From positions 10,540,001-10,604,000 of the forward strand of contig CM033124.1 of assembly GCA_019321725.1 (NCBI GenBank): a stretch of 64,000 nt of DNA. Direction: 5' to 3'. Below the pieces are notes generated by a model that had not been told where the DNA came from, made no database searches, and worked only from the letters and a program-made list of their open reading frames with translations. How positions within the stretch are numbered: position 1 is the first letter of the stretch; each line of letters begins with the position of its first letter. This stretch comes from Paulownia fortunei (Eukaryota; Streptophyta; Magnoliopsida; Lamiales; Paulowniaceae). Of the stretch, positions 38,013 through 49,031 are shown one piece after another. The translations under genes and the position numbers were made by a program.

Positions 38013-40399
38013 TCTCAACTTCAAGCTACAAAACAATATTACATCGACAAAACTAGTTTAAAGATATAGATGTTTTACGCTGGGTTTAAATAATTTCCGG
38101 TTATATTAACTCTTTTTTATATTTTTATCTACATATAATTATTCTCGATGTGAATAAATGACACATAAATTTGGTTAGTAGGAAAATTACATGGGAAATT
38201 ATTTCTCAAAAAAAAAAAAAATTGATAAACTAGAAATGAAAAGTGGTACACTGAAAGAAATTTTGTTGTTAAGAAGAAAAATAAAAGTGTGGCTTTTTTA
38301 TTTTTTTATTTTTTCATGTGATTATGTGTGCATGGATGGAGATAAATGTAAGTCAAAATAATAAGAATATTCAGTTTGAAATTGTAAGAATGATCTAAAC
38401 CATAACTTGACATAATAAGAACATTTATAATGTATATCTAATATGATTTTCTTCTGGAATATCCATATAGAAACTTATTAATGTTGTATATTTGATAATT
38501 TACAATTTAATACAGTAATCTATTAGTATTGAACTAGATCTTGAGATATTTGGATTAATCGATCAACAAACTATAAATTTACTCAATTTCTACTACTTTT
38601 GGGAATGTAGAGATTGCCATAATTTACTTTATACATTTATAGATTTCAATTTACAGAAGAAATAAACAACTTGCATGGACCAGATAAATAAAAAAGAGAA
38701 ATTAGGTAGTTAATATTTCCTCATGATTCATTCTTCCTTATTTCTCCAGCAAAATTAACCCTAACTTTTCTACAATAATACGGAAAATAAAAACAAAAAC
38801 TTTCTGCACTATTCCTCACTTTTATGTCAAGCAAACAACAGGTGAATGAACATTTTTTTACAGATAAAGAAATTTTGGGACATCCACAAACAATGATCAT
38901 TTTTTTTTTTCAAAGTATCAAAATGACATCATTTGATCCACTTTTTTCAAGGTCATAAATATATAAATACCTGATATTTGTACTTTTTCAACTTTAATAT
39001 AAACTTACATGTTAACTCAAATATAAATATTGAAAGTTGGGTAAATTGAGTACATTAATGCCAAGCATGCCAAATGATGGGTTCCTTGTATATTTGAAAT
39101 ATAGTTAGTCAATTACGAAATGGGAAAAATTGTTATTCAACATGTATGAATTTTTTAAAATTTTTAAAAGTTGCAGCATAAAATCAGCCCAAAAATTACT
39201 GTGGATAATAAATTAATTTATAGATTTATTTGTAAAATAAGAATATAAACAAATTATTTTTGAGCAAAAGTAAGAGTTACTTTTAGGTTATATATATATA
39301 TATATATATATTTAGTATTGTATTCGCTAGTGAAGTATGCACAAGCTGCATATTGTAATCAAAGAGTTGATAAATATTTAATATTTTTAACACTATCTCT
39401 CATATTCAAAATAAATTCTTTTTTTATAGGCCTAGCATATAAAACTATTTTTAATATTTGTTTGAACTATTGACCTTGTGATTGTAATACCATATTGAGT
39501 GACTGTTTTTGCTTTGAAAGATTGGGTGCTTCTTGCTTTTTCTTGTTGATCGATAGGCATAATATCTTTAACAAAAATAATCAATATTTTTACTAATTAT
39601 ATTTTAAATTGTACAACTTCAATTATTATAAAAAATTAATATAATTTTAGACTTTAAATAAAAATTATAATTATTAATTAAATAGAATATTATTCATCGA
39701 ATATAATACGGAACACATATTATACTTCTATTAACCGAATTGAATCAAAGCTATGACTTAAAATTAAGTGTACATATAATATACAAGAAACATGAATATT
39801 TTTCAACTATACATACATATAAATACGGGATATTTACTAACAAGATTTGAACTTAGTTGCTAATTGAATCAAGAAATAAAAGGACGAAAGATTGAGCAAA
39901 TACGGAAGGAAATCACAGACATTGAATTTTTAGATTGCTTTTTTCTCTCATTTTTGGCAATTGAAAATGTATATTGCGTGTGTCTCTCTGTGTGTATTAT
40001 GTATATATAAATTTCATACTATTAAAATGTTTTCCATATTTTATTAGGATAAAAGCAACAATTAACAGGTTTTGCACCATAAAAGCAAAGCTAAAAAGGT
40101 TCTAAAAATGGGAAATAAGGGATGGAAGCAAGCAAAATATTGAAACCCTAGTGTCTCAGCCCCCTCAACCTGTCTGTCAAATGTCAATTCGGCCCATCTT
40201 TGAAAACGCTTGTGCAGGACGCAACAAATCCGCCAATCCTAATTTCCGCCATTACTGGCTAAGTTTTTTCATTCTATATATAATATGAGTAAGGCAATTC
40301 TCTTCTGATATCTGTATAGGAACTGCCCTGACTCAGAAAGTATTAAAGTTTCTGCTAAATTTTGGTACCTGGGATTGCGATGCTTAACTGTTATAGCTG

Positions 40400-40403
<4 letters not shown>

Positions 40404-40437
<34 letters not shown>

Positions 40438-40446
40438 AGTGTGTGT

Positions 40447-40475
<29 letters not shown>
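40404..40475. repeat. Compound (CT)n-(GT)n microsatellite upstream of MIR172
   Basis: A CT tract at 40404-40434 is followed by GT repeats from about 40440 to 40475. It lies 80-150 bases upstream of the predicted TATA box, within the likely promoter. Confidence 0.9.
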
Positions 40476-40484
<9 letters not shown>

Positions 40485-40554
40485 CAGATCTTTTGGCAAC
40501 AACCAGTCATGAAATCTCTCATTCATTGTAGCTTATCCCTTCATCCATCAGGTC

Positions 40555-40562
40555 TATAAATA
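40555..40562 (+). promoter_or_regulatory. TATA box of the MIR172 gene
   Basis: TATAAATA in the context GGTCTATAAATAACAGCC. A start of transcription about 30 bases downstream (near 40590) is expected from plant Pol II promoters. The start site itself is inferred. Confidence 0.6.
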
Positions 40563-40646
40563 ACAGCCCTTTTACACTCTTTAATCCTCAGTCCCAGAAG
40601 CCCTTTTGCTTCTTTCTTTCTTTATCTCATTTCTCTGCTTTCTCTC

Positions 40647-40650
<4 letters not shown>

Positions 40651-40697
<47 letters not shown>
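40651..40697 (+). repeat. (CT)n microsatellite in the pri-miR172 leader
   Basis: About 23 CT units, just downstream of the predicted transcription start. Confidence 0.95.
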
Positions 40698-40698
<1 letters not shown>

Positions 40699-40861
40699 AG
40701 GTTTTTGTATCATCTGTTCTAAGTACTACTAACCCTTGTTCTCTATATGTAAATCATACCCTTTTGTTGATTTTCATTTTTGTGTCAATTATTAGAGTAA
40801 AATTCAAGTGTAGAGAGGTTAAGCTTTTTCTCCAACTGGATCTCACTCATTGAGCCAACTG

Positions 40862-40948
40862 ATGGACACCCCTTTGAAGCTTTTTTTCTTTTGTCCTTTC
40901 CTTTTTACCTTCACTTTCTTTCAAGCCCCAGTAGTGATGTCAAATTAG
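40862..40948 (+). CDS. Short ORF in the pri-miR172 leader (candidate miPEP-like peptide)
   Basis: The first ATG after the predicted start that is not immediately followed by a stop (an earlier ATG near 40746 is followed by TAA). It encodes 28 residues: MDTPLKLFFFCPFLFTFTFF, then QAPVVMSN. The sequence is highly hydrophobic and phenylalanine-rich, largely because the DNA is T-rich. Some plant pri-miRNAs encode regulatory peptides from such leader ORFs. Whether this one is translated is unknown. Confidence 0.25.
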   Translation: MDTPLKLFFFCPFLFTFTFFQAPVVMSN

Positions 40949-41091
40949 GGTTTTCATTTAAACTTTCCCCATGTACTCTTTCTTGCACCTTTTTTTTTTC
41001 TCTTTTTTTTTTATACTTTTCTTTTTTTTTTTGAAATTTTCACCTTTAGTTGGATGGATATCTGAAGACCCTCAAGTCAGTTTTTGCTGAT

Positions 41092-41112
41092 GGAGCATCA
41101 TCAAGATTCACA
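41092..41112 (+). ncRNA. miR172* (5p strand)
   Basis: A 21-nt segment with core GAGCATCATCAAGATTCAC, offset by 2 nt from the mature strand in the duplex. It resembles known miR172-5p sequences, which usually begin GCAGCATC; here the second base is G. Confidence 0.85.
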
Positions 41113-41235
41113 TAGCTTTTCTAGGGCTACATGGGAGTGGTTTGGGGAGCCCCCTAAAGGGTCCCAATTGTTTTAGTTTTATTTTTTGTAATTTTTATTT
41201 TTCACACTCTTATGAGTCTGAGAAATCTAGATATG

Positions 41236-41256
41236 GGAATCTTGATGATGCTGCAG
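41236..41256 (+). ncRNA. Mature miR172 (3p strand)
   Basis: A 21-nt segment with core GAATCTTGATGATGCTGCA, preceded by G and ended by G. This is the GGAAUC-start, CAG-end variant of miR172 rather than the AGAAUC-start, CAU-end form. An alternative register shifted one base is possible; small-RNA data would decide. Confidence 0.9.
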
Positions 41257-42374
41257 CGGCAATGAATGGCTAATTTGTTTTTGGTTCTTTACCATGATGG
41301 TTCCTGATCTTAGATGTACAAGTTCATCATAAGGTACGTCGATAATTTCTTTCTAACCATATACATATATATACCGGCCATGTATCAATGTACGCATGAA
41401 CATGTAATGAATATTTTTAGGGTTTTAAGATGTTTGTGGTAAAAATTTTACTATCATTTTTCTATCTTTACTATTGAAAAAAACTTATTTGTTAGTAAAA
41501 ACCTGGGATACAAAATTTACTATCCCAAAAAGTTTTTAATTAAGCTTGTTATTTTTGTCTCATGACTTCTTTTTAACATTATATGAAGTGCCAAAATATA
41601 CAAGACCCTATTTTTTTACTGCGCATTTTTTAGTTTTTATTATCTTATATTTCAAAATGTCCTGAATTATCTTGACTAGGCTACGGCTCTAAAAATTATT
41701 TATTATTATTATTATTTTATTTTGTGAAATAAAATTTTAAGAATTATTACTTCAAAAATGGCCTTTTTGACAATCACGAATAATTTGTAGTGCCATATTG
41801 TTGTTTTCTTGACTTAATTTTCTTCTATTTGGCAATCAACATCCACATAGTAAACACTAACGTAAGGAATAAAACTAGTCTAGCCGCTTCAGCTTTTAAA
41901 ATAGGTTTGAAAAATAAGGATATCATATTTGTATATCTAATTAATGGATTTTTAAATCCCTTATATTGATGTAATATCATGGTAAATTATTTCTATTGAA
42001 GGTCATGTACTTAAAAATAAACTTAAATCATTGCTAAAAGATTTAAAATTTATAATAATTGAAATTATCTGAGCTAGTTCAATGATTAAAATTCTTTAGT
42101 TCCTAGATTTTTCAATTCAAATACTCATTAAACGAAATAGTGATTAATCCAATATCTGTTGTCCAAGTGAGTTGCGCAACGATATGGATGTATGCAAGTA
42201 ATGTATATGAGTACGTGTACAGATTTGAATTGGTTTCATTTTTAAGAGAGTTACAAAAATTTGAAACATAAATTACAAGGAAAGAGAGCCTTGATTTGTG
42301 AATAGGTTTTTACATCGTACTCTCCATCTTTCATCTAGTTGAGATAGATTAATGAGAACTTTAACTTGGAACTT

Positions 42375-42690
42375 GAGGCCCCATTTTGTTATGATTTGGA
42401 AAGCATGACTTGAAAGTTGCAAGCACATTTTTTAAGTTAATGAAATATGATTTTTTTGAATTTGATGAGTTAGTGGTATGTTTCATTGTGGTGATTATAT
42501 CTAGAAGTTAGAAAGATTTTTTGAATTAAAAAATTTTCAATTTTGTTTTCGATTTTGTGAGTTGACAGTGGCTGAGAGGAGGGGTGAATTAGGCTTCAAA
42601 CTTTTTGAAAATTCAAGGAATGTATTTTTCTAAATTTGGTGCACTTTAAACAAACTCAAAAGAAACAAGTGTAAAAGGATGGTTTTAATA
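42375..42690 (+). repeat. Dispersed direct repeat, copy 1
   Basis: The segment with GTTATGATTTGGAAAGCATG, GACTTGAAAGTTGCAAGCAC and later GAATTAGGCTTCAAACTTTT reappears in diverged form at 44480-44720. Further matching blocks are near 43515 / 44745 (TTGTAGTGATATAGAAGTAT) and 43720 / 44938 (ATAATGTCGACAAA). The whole 42.4-43.8 kb stretch thus has a shorter relative at 44.5-45.0 kb. Confidence 0.65.
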
Positions 42691-43895
42691 TAGAGTTAGT
42701 TTTACTTTACCCCTTCTACCAAATAATTTTTTCAATTTGTTTAATTAATATTTAATAATAAATTTATGTAGAATTATTGATAATTAAATTTTAATAGTTA
42801 ATTTTTTATTTAACATAGTTTCTATTAAATTACAATATAGTACGATATTTTTTTTAGCTAATACACTTTGCTTATCAATTTTCTACTCATTATAAATTTA
42901 AAAAATATAGAATAAAATTTTAAATAATATTTTAGTAAATATGTAAAATTGATAGTTTTTTTAATTATTAGTGAAATTATTAGATATTCTTAGAAACTAT
43001 CTTAAATTCAGAAGTAGCAATTACAATCAAGTAATAGTAATAAAATTAAATACTAAAATGACTATTAATAATTCCATTAATAATGAAAAATTTATTAGTA
43101 ATATTTTACTTATTTAACAAAATATTTTTTAGAAAATATTATATCTTTAATATTTATGATGAGTAGAAATTTAATAAAAACTATGTTAAAAAATATATAT
43201 TAGATAACAAAAATTATTTAATAGGAACTATGTTAACAAAAAAATAGTTATTAAATTTAGGTACAATAAAAATTTAAATGAATTTAATATTAAATATTAA
43301 TTTATTAAGCTAAAAAATTTATTAGAATATAAATACAAATATATTAATTTTAGAATATTTTAAAATAATTTTATTATAAATAACATGTAAAGATAATTTG
43401 GTTATTATTTAAGAGTATTTGAAATAAAAATAAAAAAATAAAAAAATAAAATTAAACAAATTGAGAATATAATAAAGTGAAGTGAGATAATTAAAAATAT
43501 TAGTATAGAACTGGAATGGTTCATTATATTGTAGTGATATAGAAGTATCAACTAGTAAATAAAATATGTAGAAAAGTACTAAAAGTAAAAACACCAATGA
43601 CTTTTACATTGTTTAACTTATAACCAAGCCTTTATGCCAGTCTAAGCATTCAATTACGAATCGTCAATTACATTTTAGCCCCATAACTTTGCTATATTTC
43701 TAATTTGCTCTAATTAGAGATAATGTCGACAAAATTAGTCCCATAAATTTCAATAATATAGCATATATAGGTGACTCGATTCCACTCGCCATTGAGGATG
43801 AAAATTTCATCGAAACTAACTAATTTTCTTCCAAACATCCCCTCACATATGACAAAAACCAAAACTATAATTCCTCTAAAACTCTTACTTCTCAA

Positions 43896-43914
43896 CCCCC
43901 CCCCCCCCCCCCCC
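43896..43914. repeat. C19 homopolymer
   Basis: Nineteen consecutive cytosines. The complementary frame 43710-43919 begins with polyglycine only because of this run. Confidence 0.95.
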
Positions 43915-44479
43915 TCCAAATCTCAAATCTAAGCAACCTATCTACTTAAGAACCCTAACTGCTTCGGATAGATTGTTTCATGTTGATAGTTTACCAAAAA
44001 AATTGTTAGAGTTGCTTATAGATGATTTATATTTGTAAAAAGAGTAAGTACTCTTTTATTGCTTTCAAACTTTCTTGTACTCTTACTTCGGTTGATTTAA
44101 TAAATGGATAGGGTTTTTGTCTAACCCGTCTAGGCACATACGTTTTTATTAAAAAAAATCCTTAAGAAACCTAAATCATGAATTAAACATCATTTGATCT
44201 ATATATTTAAGAAATTAAAGTGGAATTGACGGAAATAATGTTGAGGAGCAGACCGCTCAACAATTTTGCTTTACCTCTACGTGGTAAAAGTTTAATTTCA
44301 TATTTGCATTAGTTTAAAGGTAAAAAAAATCCACATCCAAACCCTTGCTCTGCACATAAAATCTACTTTACAAAAAGTCAAGAAGATAAAACAAATATAG
44401 AGATTTAGAAACCAAAAATTGTACATAAATTCTAGTTTACTAAAAGTCAAGAAGATAAATAAAAATAGAGAATCAAACA

Positions 44480-44980
44480 ATTCTCCATTTGGTTATGATT
44501 TGGAAAACAATGACTTGAAAGTTCCAAGCACAATTTTTTAAGTTTATGAAAATGATTTTTGAAAAATTTTCAAATCTTGTTTTTTAATTTTATGAGTTAA
44601 AAGTGGTTTAACATGCTGGGTGAATTAGGCTTCAAAATTTATTGACACTTCAACGAAAATATTTTACTAGATTTAATGAACTTAAACATACTCAAAATGA
44701 AATGAGTATACAAAAATAGTTTAATTATACAGACGTATAGTTGCAACGGTTCGTTTATGTTGTAGTGATATAGAAGTATTGGCTAATAATTGCATAGATA
44801 AAGCATGAAAAATAATACGATGATTTTTAGGTTGATATAACTTATAATTAAATATTTATTCCACTCTAAGTCTTCACTAATGATATTATATTGTGAATTA
44901 CATTTTAGCTCGAATTTTAATTTGATTCAATTAAATATAATGTCGACAAAGTTAATCCCATAAATTTCAAAATATAGGTG
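44480..44980 (+). repeat. Dispersed direct repeat, copy 2
   Basis: Diverged copy of segments from 42375-43760, in the same order and orientation but with intervening sequence missing. Confidence 0.6.
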
Positions 44981-47829
44981 AAGAAATAATACTCCATAAT
45001 TCGAGCATGAATAAAACCTTGTTTTAGAATTGTGGTCACTCCATGAAGTCTTCAGCCAAGTTCTACGATTACATAAACAATTCATCACAAGATCCCTAAA
45101 ATGTAGAAAAACTCGATATCATGAACCTAATTTCACACACAATTGCTCAAATAATTTGGGAATTAAGTTATCCTCATATAGGAATGTATTTGTAGAAGTA
45201 ATTACTATTGATTTGAGTTTTTTTGTTTTTTAATAAAAGAAAAATAATGGTTGGTTCATAATTTTTCTCCAAATGACTCGCATTTATAACCAACTAACTT
45301 GTAAGTGCAAGTTGTTTACTAATAACCTACCTTATCTTGTCACTATTAATTTTAGTGTAACTCGATTAGTTGATAATGTAGCGTTTTTGTTTGAATCGAA
45401 TTTGAGAGAATTGGGGAATTTGCCCCCCAAATTTGAAATTTTTTAGAGAACTTTTCACTCACATTGATGAGCAGAGAGGTTCACTAAATTTTGAAAATTA
45501 TAGGACTACCATTTGGTTTAATTTTAAAACTCATTTTCATGTTTTCAGTATTTCAAGGGTTGAAAATATTTTTATTAGATTTTTGTTCAAAAATAAAAAT
45601 ATTTTTGGATTAATTATATTTATAATAGATTATGTAATTTGAAAATAAAAATATATTTATTTTATGGTGTTTTTTATATAAAAAAGTTTAATATTTTTGA
45701 ATTTGAATTTGATAAGTGCATGAAATGAAGTGAAATGCTATGTTCGAAAATAGATTTTGAAAATTGAATATAGATTGTGTTTATAATGAAAATGGATAAA
45801 ATAAATATATTTTTAAAATTTTAAAGGGGAGCAAATTTGTTGACATTGACGAATCCAAGGGATAAAATGAGAATTAGGACTAAGTTACATGACTAAAATG
45901 GTAATTTGCTTATTAATTATATTGTATGAGAATTACAGTATTAAAAAAGCATTCCAGCTTGACAATTAATTTGACCTTTTTTGGTCCACGTCTACATACA
46001 ACCTGTAGGATCGGTCCACCCGAAACCGGACCGACGTAGACCCGACCCGGTTCCGCTGCCACCTTTGCTGTTCGCGCCTGTTCTTCGTAGAGAGAGAGAG
46101 TGTGTTATCTGAGTGAGTGAAATTGCGAAAATGCCATTCGTATCGAAAATACAGAGGCAGTCAGATTACAGCACTTTCTCTTTAACCCGTCAAATCGTTA
46201 TCGGCTATGGCGGCTCCTCCAATTTTCGCATTGGGTACCTTCATAAACCCTTTCTCTCATATGTTTGTAATTTTTTTTTTATTTCCTGCGTCCATGCATT
46301 ATTGTTATTTTTTCTTTTGTTTTTGTATTTACAGTTTTCGGCTTAAGAATAATTGCTGTTATGCAGATGGACAGGAGATGGCAGTCCTCGTGTTATTTTT
46401 CGAAACATCATTATTCAGAGGCCCCGCCGTAAGATTACTGGTAAATTTAACAATTTTTCTCAATATTTTCTCAGCTTTTTTTTATGACGTTAAAGAAGAA
46501 GTGATTTTGGAGTGTCTAAAATTTTTGCTGGACATGATTTCTTCTACTTCTTTTGCAATGTGGGTCGACATAATTTTGGTTGTCTTTGCTCATTGAACTG
46601 CTTCACAAAATTTGGCTTCATTTGTAAATGTTTATTTGATTTGTTGATTTTTTCTTTTTGTTAGTGAGTTATTCTTCTAACACTTCTCATAATTAATGAT
46701 ATCTGCAAGTCAAATTCCTTTCTGTTTGCAACTATGATGTTCTCTCCGCGTGATGTTTCTCAATTCTCTGTGGTCCTTCCCCTGTACTCATTAGTCTGTT
46801 CAGCTCGTGGGAAAATAATGCCTAGGAATAGTAAATAAGAAGAATCAGAAAGCCCTTATCTGAATAGAACTGGAGGAGAAAAAGCACTCTCCTCAAAGAG
46901 TATATTTGCCCTTACGAGGCAATGACTAATTGCAGCATAGTGTGGCTAGTTACTCTCACGATTCAACATTTTCATCACAGCATGCAGTAAGGTGTGGATC
47001 TCAAGCAAAGAGATCCTTCTCTTTGTATTAGATTTTCACAAGTTAGAAATTAGCAGAGTGCAATTGAGTGGAAATATATGTGCATATTGTATATGTCAGG
47101 AGGGTATTATTTTTCCTTTATGTGGTGGGCATTTGTGAGTCTCTGCAAGATACTAAGCTGAGTTAATACAATAATTGATGGCTGGCCAATCTTTTTAGAA
47201 GCGTTTTTTACTTGTGGGGCTTTTGGCAAAGAGGTTTTTTTTCAAAGTTTTTTTTGATATCTCTCAAATTTTCTCTTCGTAAACCTATTTATGCTGACAG
47301 GAAACACATTCATGAGGGTAAATAAAATGTAAACACCATTGAGAGTAGGATTGGTTGATTAAATGGCTAATAAACTCTAAAGTTAAGGCTGATCAACTAG
47401 GTAATTGTTATAAAAGATTCCTTTGATTAAGATTGCATAGGAACATTTCAACTATTTGTCTTTGAAATACTTATATAATAACATATTCGATAATTCTCGT
47501 CAAATTCAAAGATGAGCTAAAATAATGGGGATTAGAATAAGAAGAGAACATAAGAATGTAATGCTATGTTGTTGGGCTAACAATAATGAAAACAAGTTTA
47601 GACCAACAAGGGCTTGGTGAAATTTGCCATTTATAATGTTTAATGCGGTTTGGCACATTTTTTGCCTTGCTCCATGCCTAGTTACACTATTAGCAAAGGA
47701 TGTTTTCAATAAAGGATGCTATCTTAGTAAGTTAACCAATGGCTTGTGTTACACTTATGAACCTAGTTCGTAGGATTTTTATCTACATAACTTCTGTGGC
47801 CATCTTCAACATATAAGTGGAATAGCATT

Positions 47830-48420
47830 CACCTTCATCTATGTGCATTTTATCAACTTTCCATTAAGTTGCTTTGTTAGAGGATCTGCTCAGTTTATCT
47901 ACGACCTTGTGAAATTTAGAGATATTACCTATCTTTTAGCTGCTGCCTCATGATATTGTATCTCAAACTTATTTCTTGCCTTAGCTATTATAACTTGGGT
48001 TGCAAGAAGAACATAGATGGAATTGGTCTTATCTGTAAGATCTACCAAGATGCTTTGAGCCACTTAGCCTCAGGACATGCCTTCTGTAAGGCAATAAACT
48101 TGGACTCCATAGTGTAACGAGTTGTGCAAGTTTTCTTGGATGACCTCTAAGGCAGTGCAGCTCCCCAAGCAAAAACATATCCACCTGTGAATTTTGTTTC
48201 GTCAGAATAAAAAATCTAGTTAGTATTGTTATGCCTTTCTAGACCAATGTATATCAAGCATAGCTAAATATCTTTAGGATACTTAAGATCACTATAAAGG
48301 ACATCCCAATAATTTTTAGTTTATCTCAGAGTCTATGTAAAGGTTTATCCTATGTCAATTCGAGATCAAGTCATGAAGTACATATGGATGCTTTGATTTG
48401 ACCACATTCAGATTGTAATA
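47830..48420 (-). mobile_element. Copia retrotransposon fragment (RNase H) in ARP5 intron 2
   Basis: The complementary strand reads WDVLYSDLKYPKDI, then FYSDETKFTGGYVFAWGAAL, KTCTTRYTMESKFIALQKA, EAKWLKASW, and finally the end-of-pol motif ADPLTKQLN near 47880. This is the copia RNase H order. It is broken by many stops. No LTRs were recognised around it. Confidence 0.75.
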
Positions 48421-48971
48421 CACTACTACCCATGCCCTTCTTTCAGATACACACAAGCATCATCACAAGGCGTGCTCCAAAGTTTGGAATTACAGTGATC
48501 AAACTTCCGCATGATTTGTCTGATTTCAATGAAGTGCTCTTGAGACATTCTACAGTAATTGTTACTCCTTTCAGATTTGTTTCCAATATTAAATTGTCTA
48601 CATTAAAATGAAACAATCACTCTAGATATAGCGTGATCACATTTGGTGCCGATGCACCTATTGACATGTCAACATGAGGCCCATTCATTTAATCCCATCC
48701 AATTTTAGTATTCCACTAGTTGGAGATAGTGTGAAGACTTTTCAAGGATTAACAATTACAGAGAGCTTTTTTTCCTCCATTTCCAGTGATATAAAAGCGT
48801 TAGTTCCAATTAAGTTCTTCCTGCAATTCAGCTTTTGGAATGCAGTATTCTCAACTATTTGGTGAATCAACAACCTATGAATAGCGGCTAGACTGATTAA
48901 AAATCGAATAAAATTAGTTCTACCCACAAAAAAGAGTACATTTCAAACTGATATATATGTATATATTTTAA

Positions 48972-49031
48972 TGATAATAATAATAATACTTTTAATAATA
49001 ATAATGATAATAGTAATAATAATAATAATAA
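48972..49031. repeat. (TAA)n microsatellite, imperfect
   Basis: Interrupted TAA/ATAATG repeats inside the ARP5 intron 2. Confidence 0.9.

Larger units (their letters stand above)
35957..40403. other. Intergenic region upstream of MIR172
   Basis: AT-rich. It contains an unassigned GC-richer island (36258-36497, listed separately), a (CTC)n microsatellite at 37986-38012 and a (TA)n run at about 39287-39311. A stretch at 37140-37345 with GTTTGG/CCAAAC-type ends may be another eroded MITE. Confidence 0.45.
41075..41271 (+). ncRNA. MIR172: miR172 precursor hairpin
   Basis: The 5' arm GAGCATCATCAAGATTC is perfectly complementary to GAATCTTGATGATGCTC-type sequence on the 3' arm, over 16-17 consecutive positions. 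Pairing continues on both sides with few mismatches. The basal stem runs out to 41075/41271, with AGTCAGTTTTTGC opposite GCAATGAATGGCT. A terminal segment of about 120 nt with partial further pairing separates the arms. The mature strand is on the 3' arm (41236-41256) and the star on the 5' arm (41092-41112), giving 2-nt 3' overhangs as expected for DICER-LIKE1 products. The arrangement and sequence are diagnostic for the conserved MIR172 family. Confidence 0.95.
40590..41336 (+). ncRNA. MIR172: Primary transcript of a MIR172 microRNA gene (first exon)
   Basis: The transcript is inferred to start about 30 bases after the TATA box. It includes a CT-rich leader and the foldback at 41075-41271. 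It probably continues into an intron, because a strong donor (ATCATAAG/GTACGT) lies at about 41336. Plant pri-miRNAs are Pol II transcripts processed in the nucleus by DICER-LIKE1. miR172 then represses AP2-like factors (AP2, TOE, SMZ group) by cleavage and translational block, promoting the juvenile-to-adult transition, flowering and floral organ identity. No long ORF exists, as expected for a non-coding transcript. The 3' end and any further exons were not located. The leader microsatellite at 40651-40697 is inside the transcript. Confidence 0.75.
41337..46130. other. MIR172 downstream / intergenic region
   Basis: AT-rich. The first part is probably pri-miR172 intron. No protein gene was recognised. 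It contains duplicated non-coding segments (listed separately), a C19 run at 43896-43914 and an AT-rich element at 45495-45700. The last 130 bases (46000-46130) are GC-richer and carry a GA-rich leader, consistent with the former promoter and 5' UTR of the ARP5 copy. Confidence 0.5.

Noticed and set aside
40269..40526. 85-codon minus-strand ORF with THTHT and RERERE runs
   Set aside because: Translation of the CT/GT microsatellites; no other coding sign.
46207..46596. 129-codon ORF starting MAAPPIFALG
   Set aside because: It overlaps ARP5 exon 1 in another frame and reads through the intron. The MPFVSKIQRQ frame matches ARP5 and uses good splice sites.
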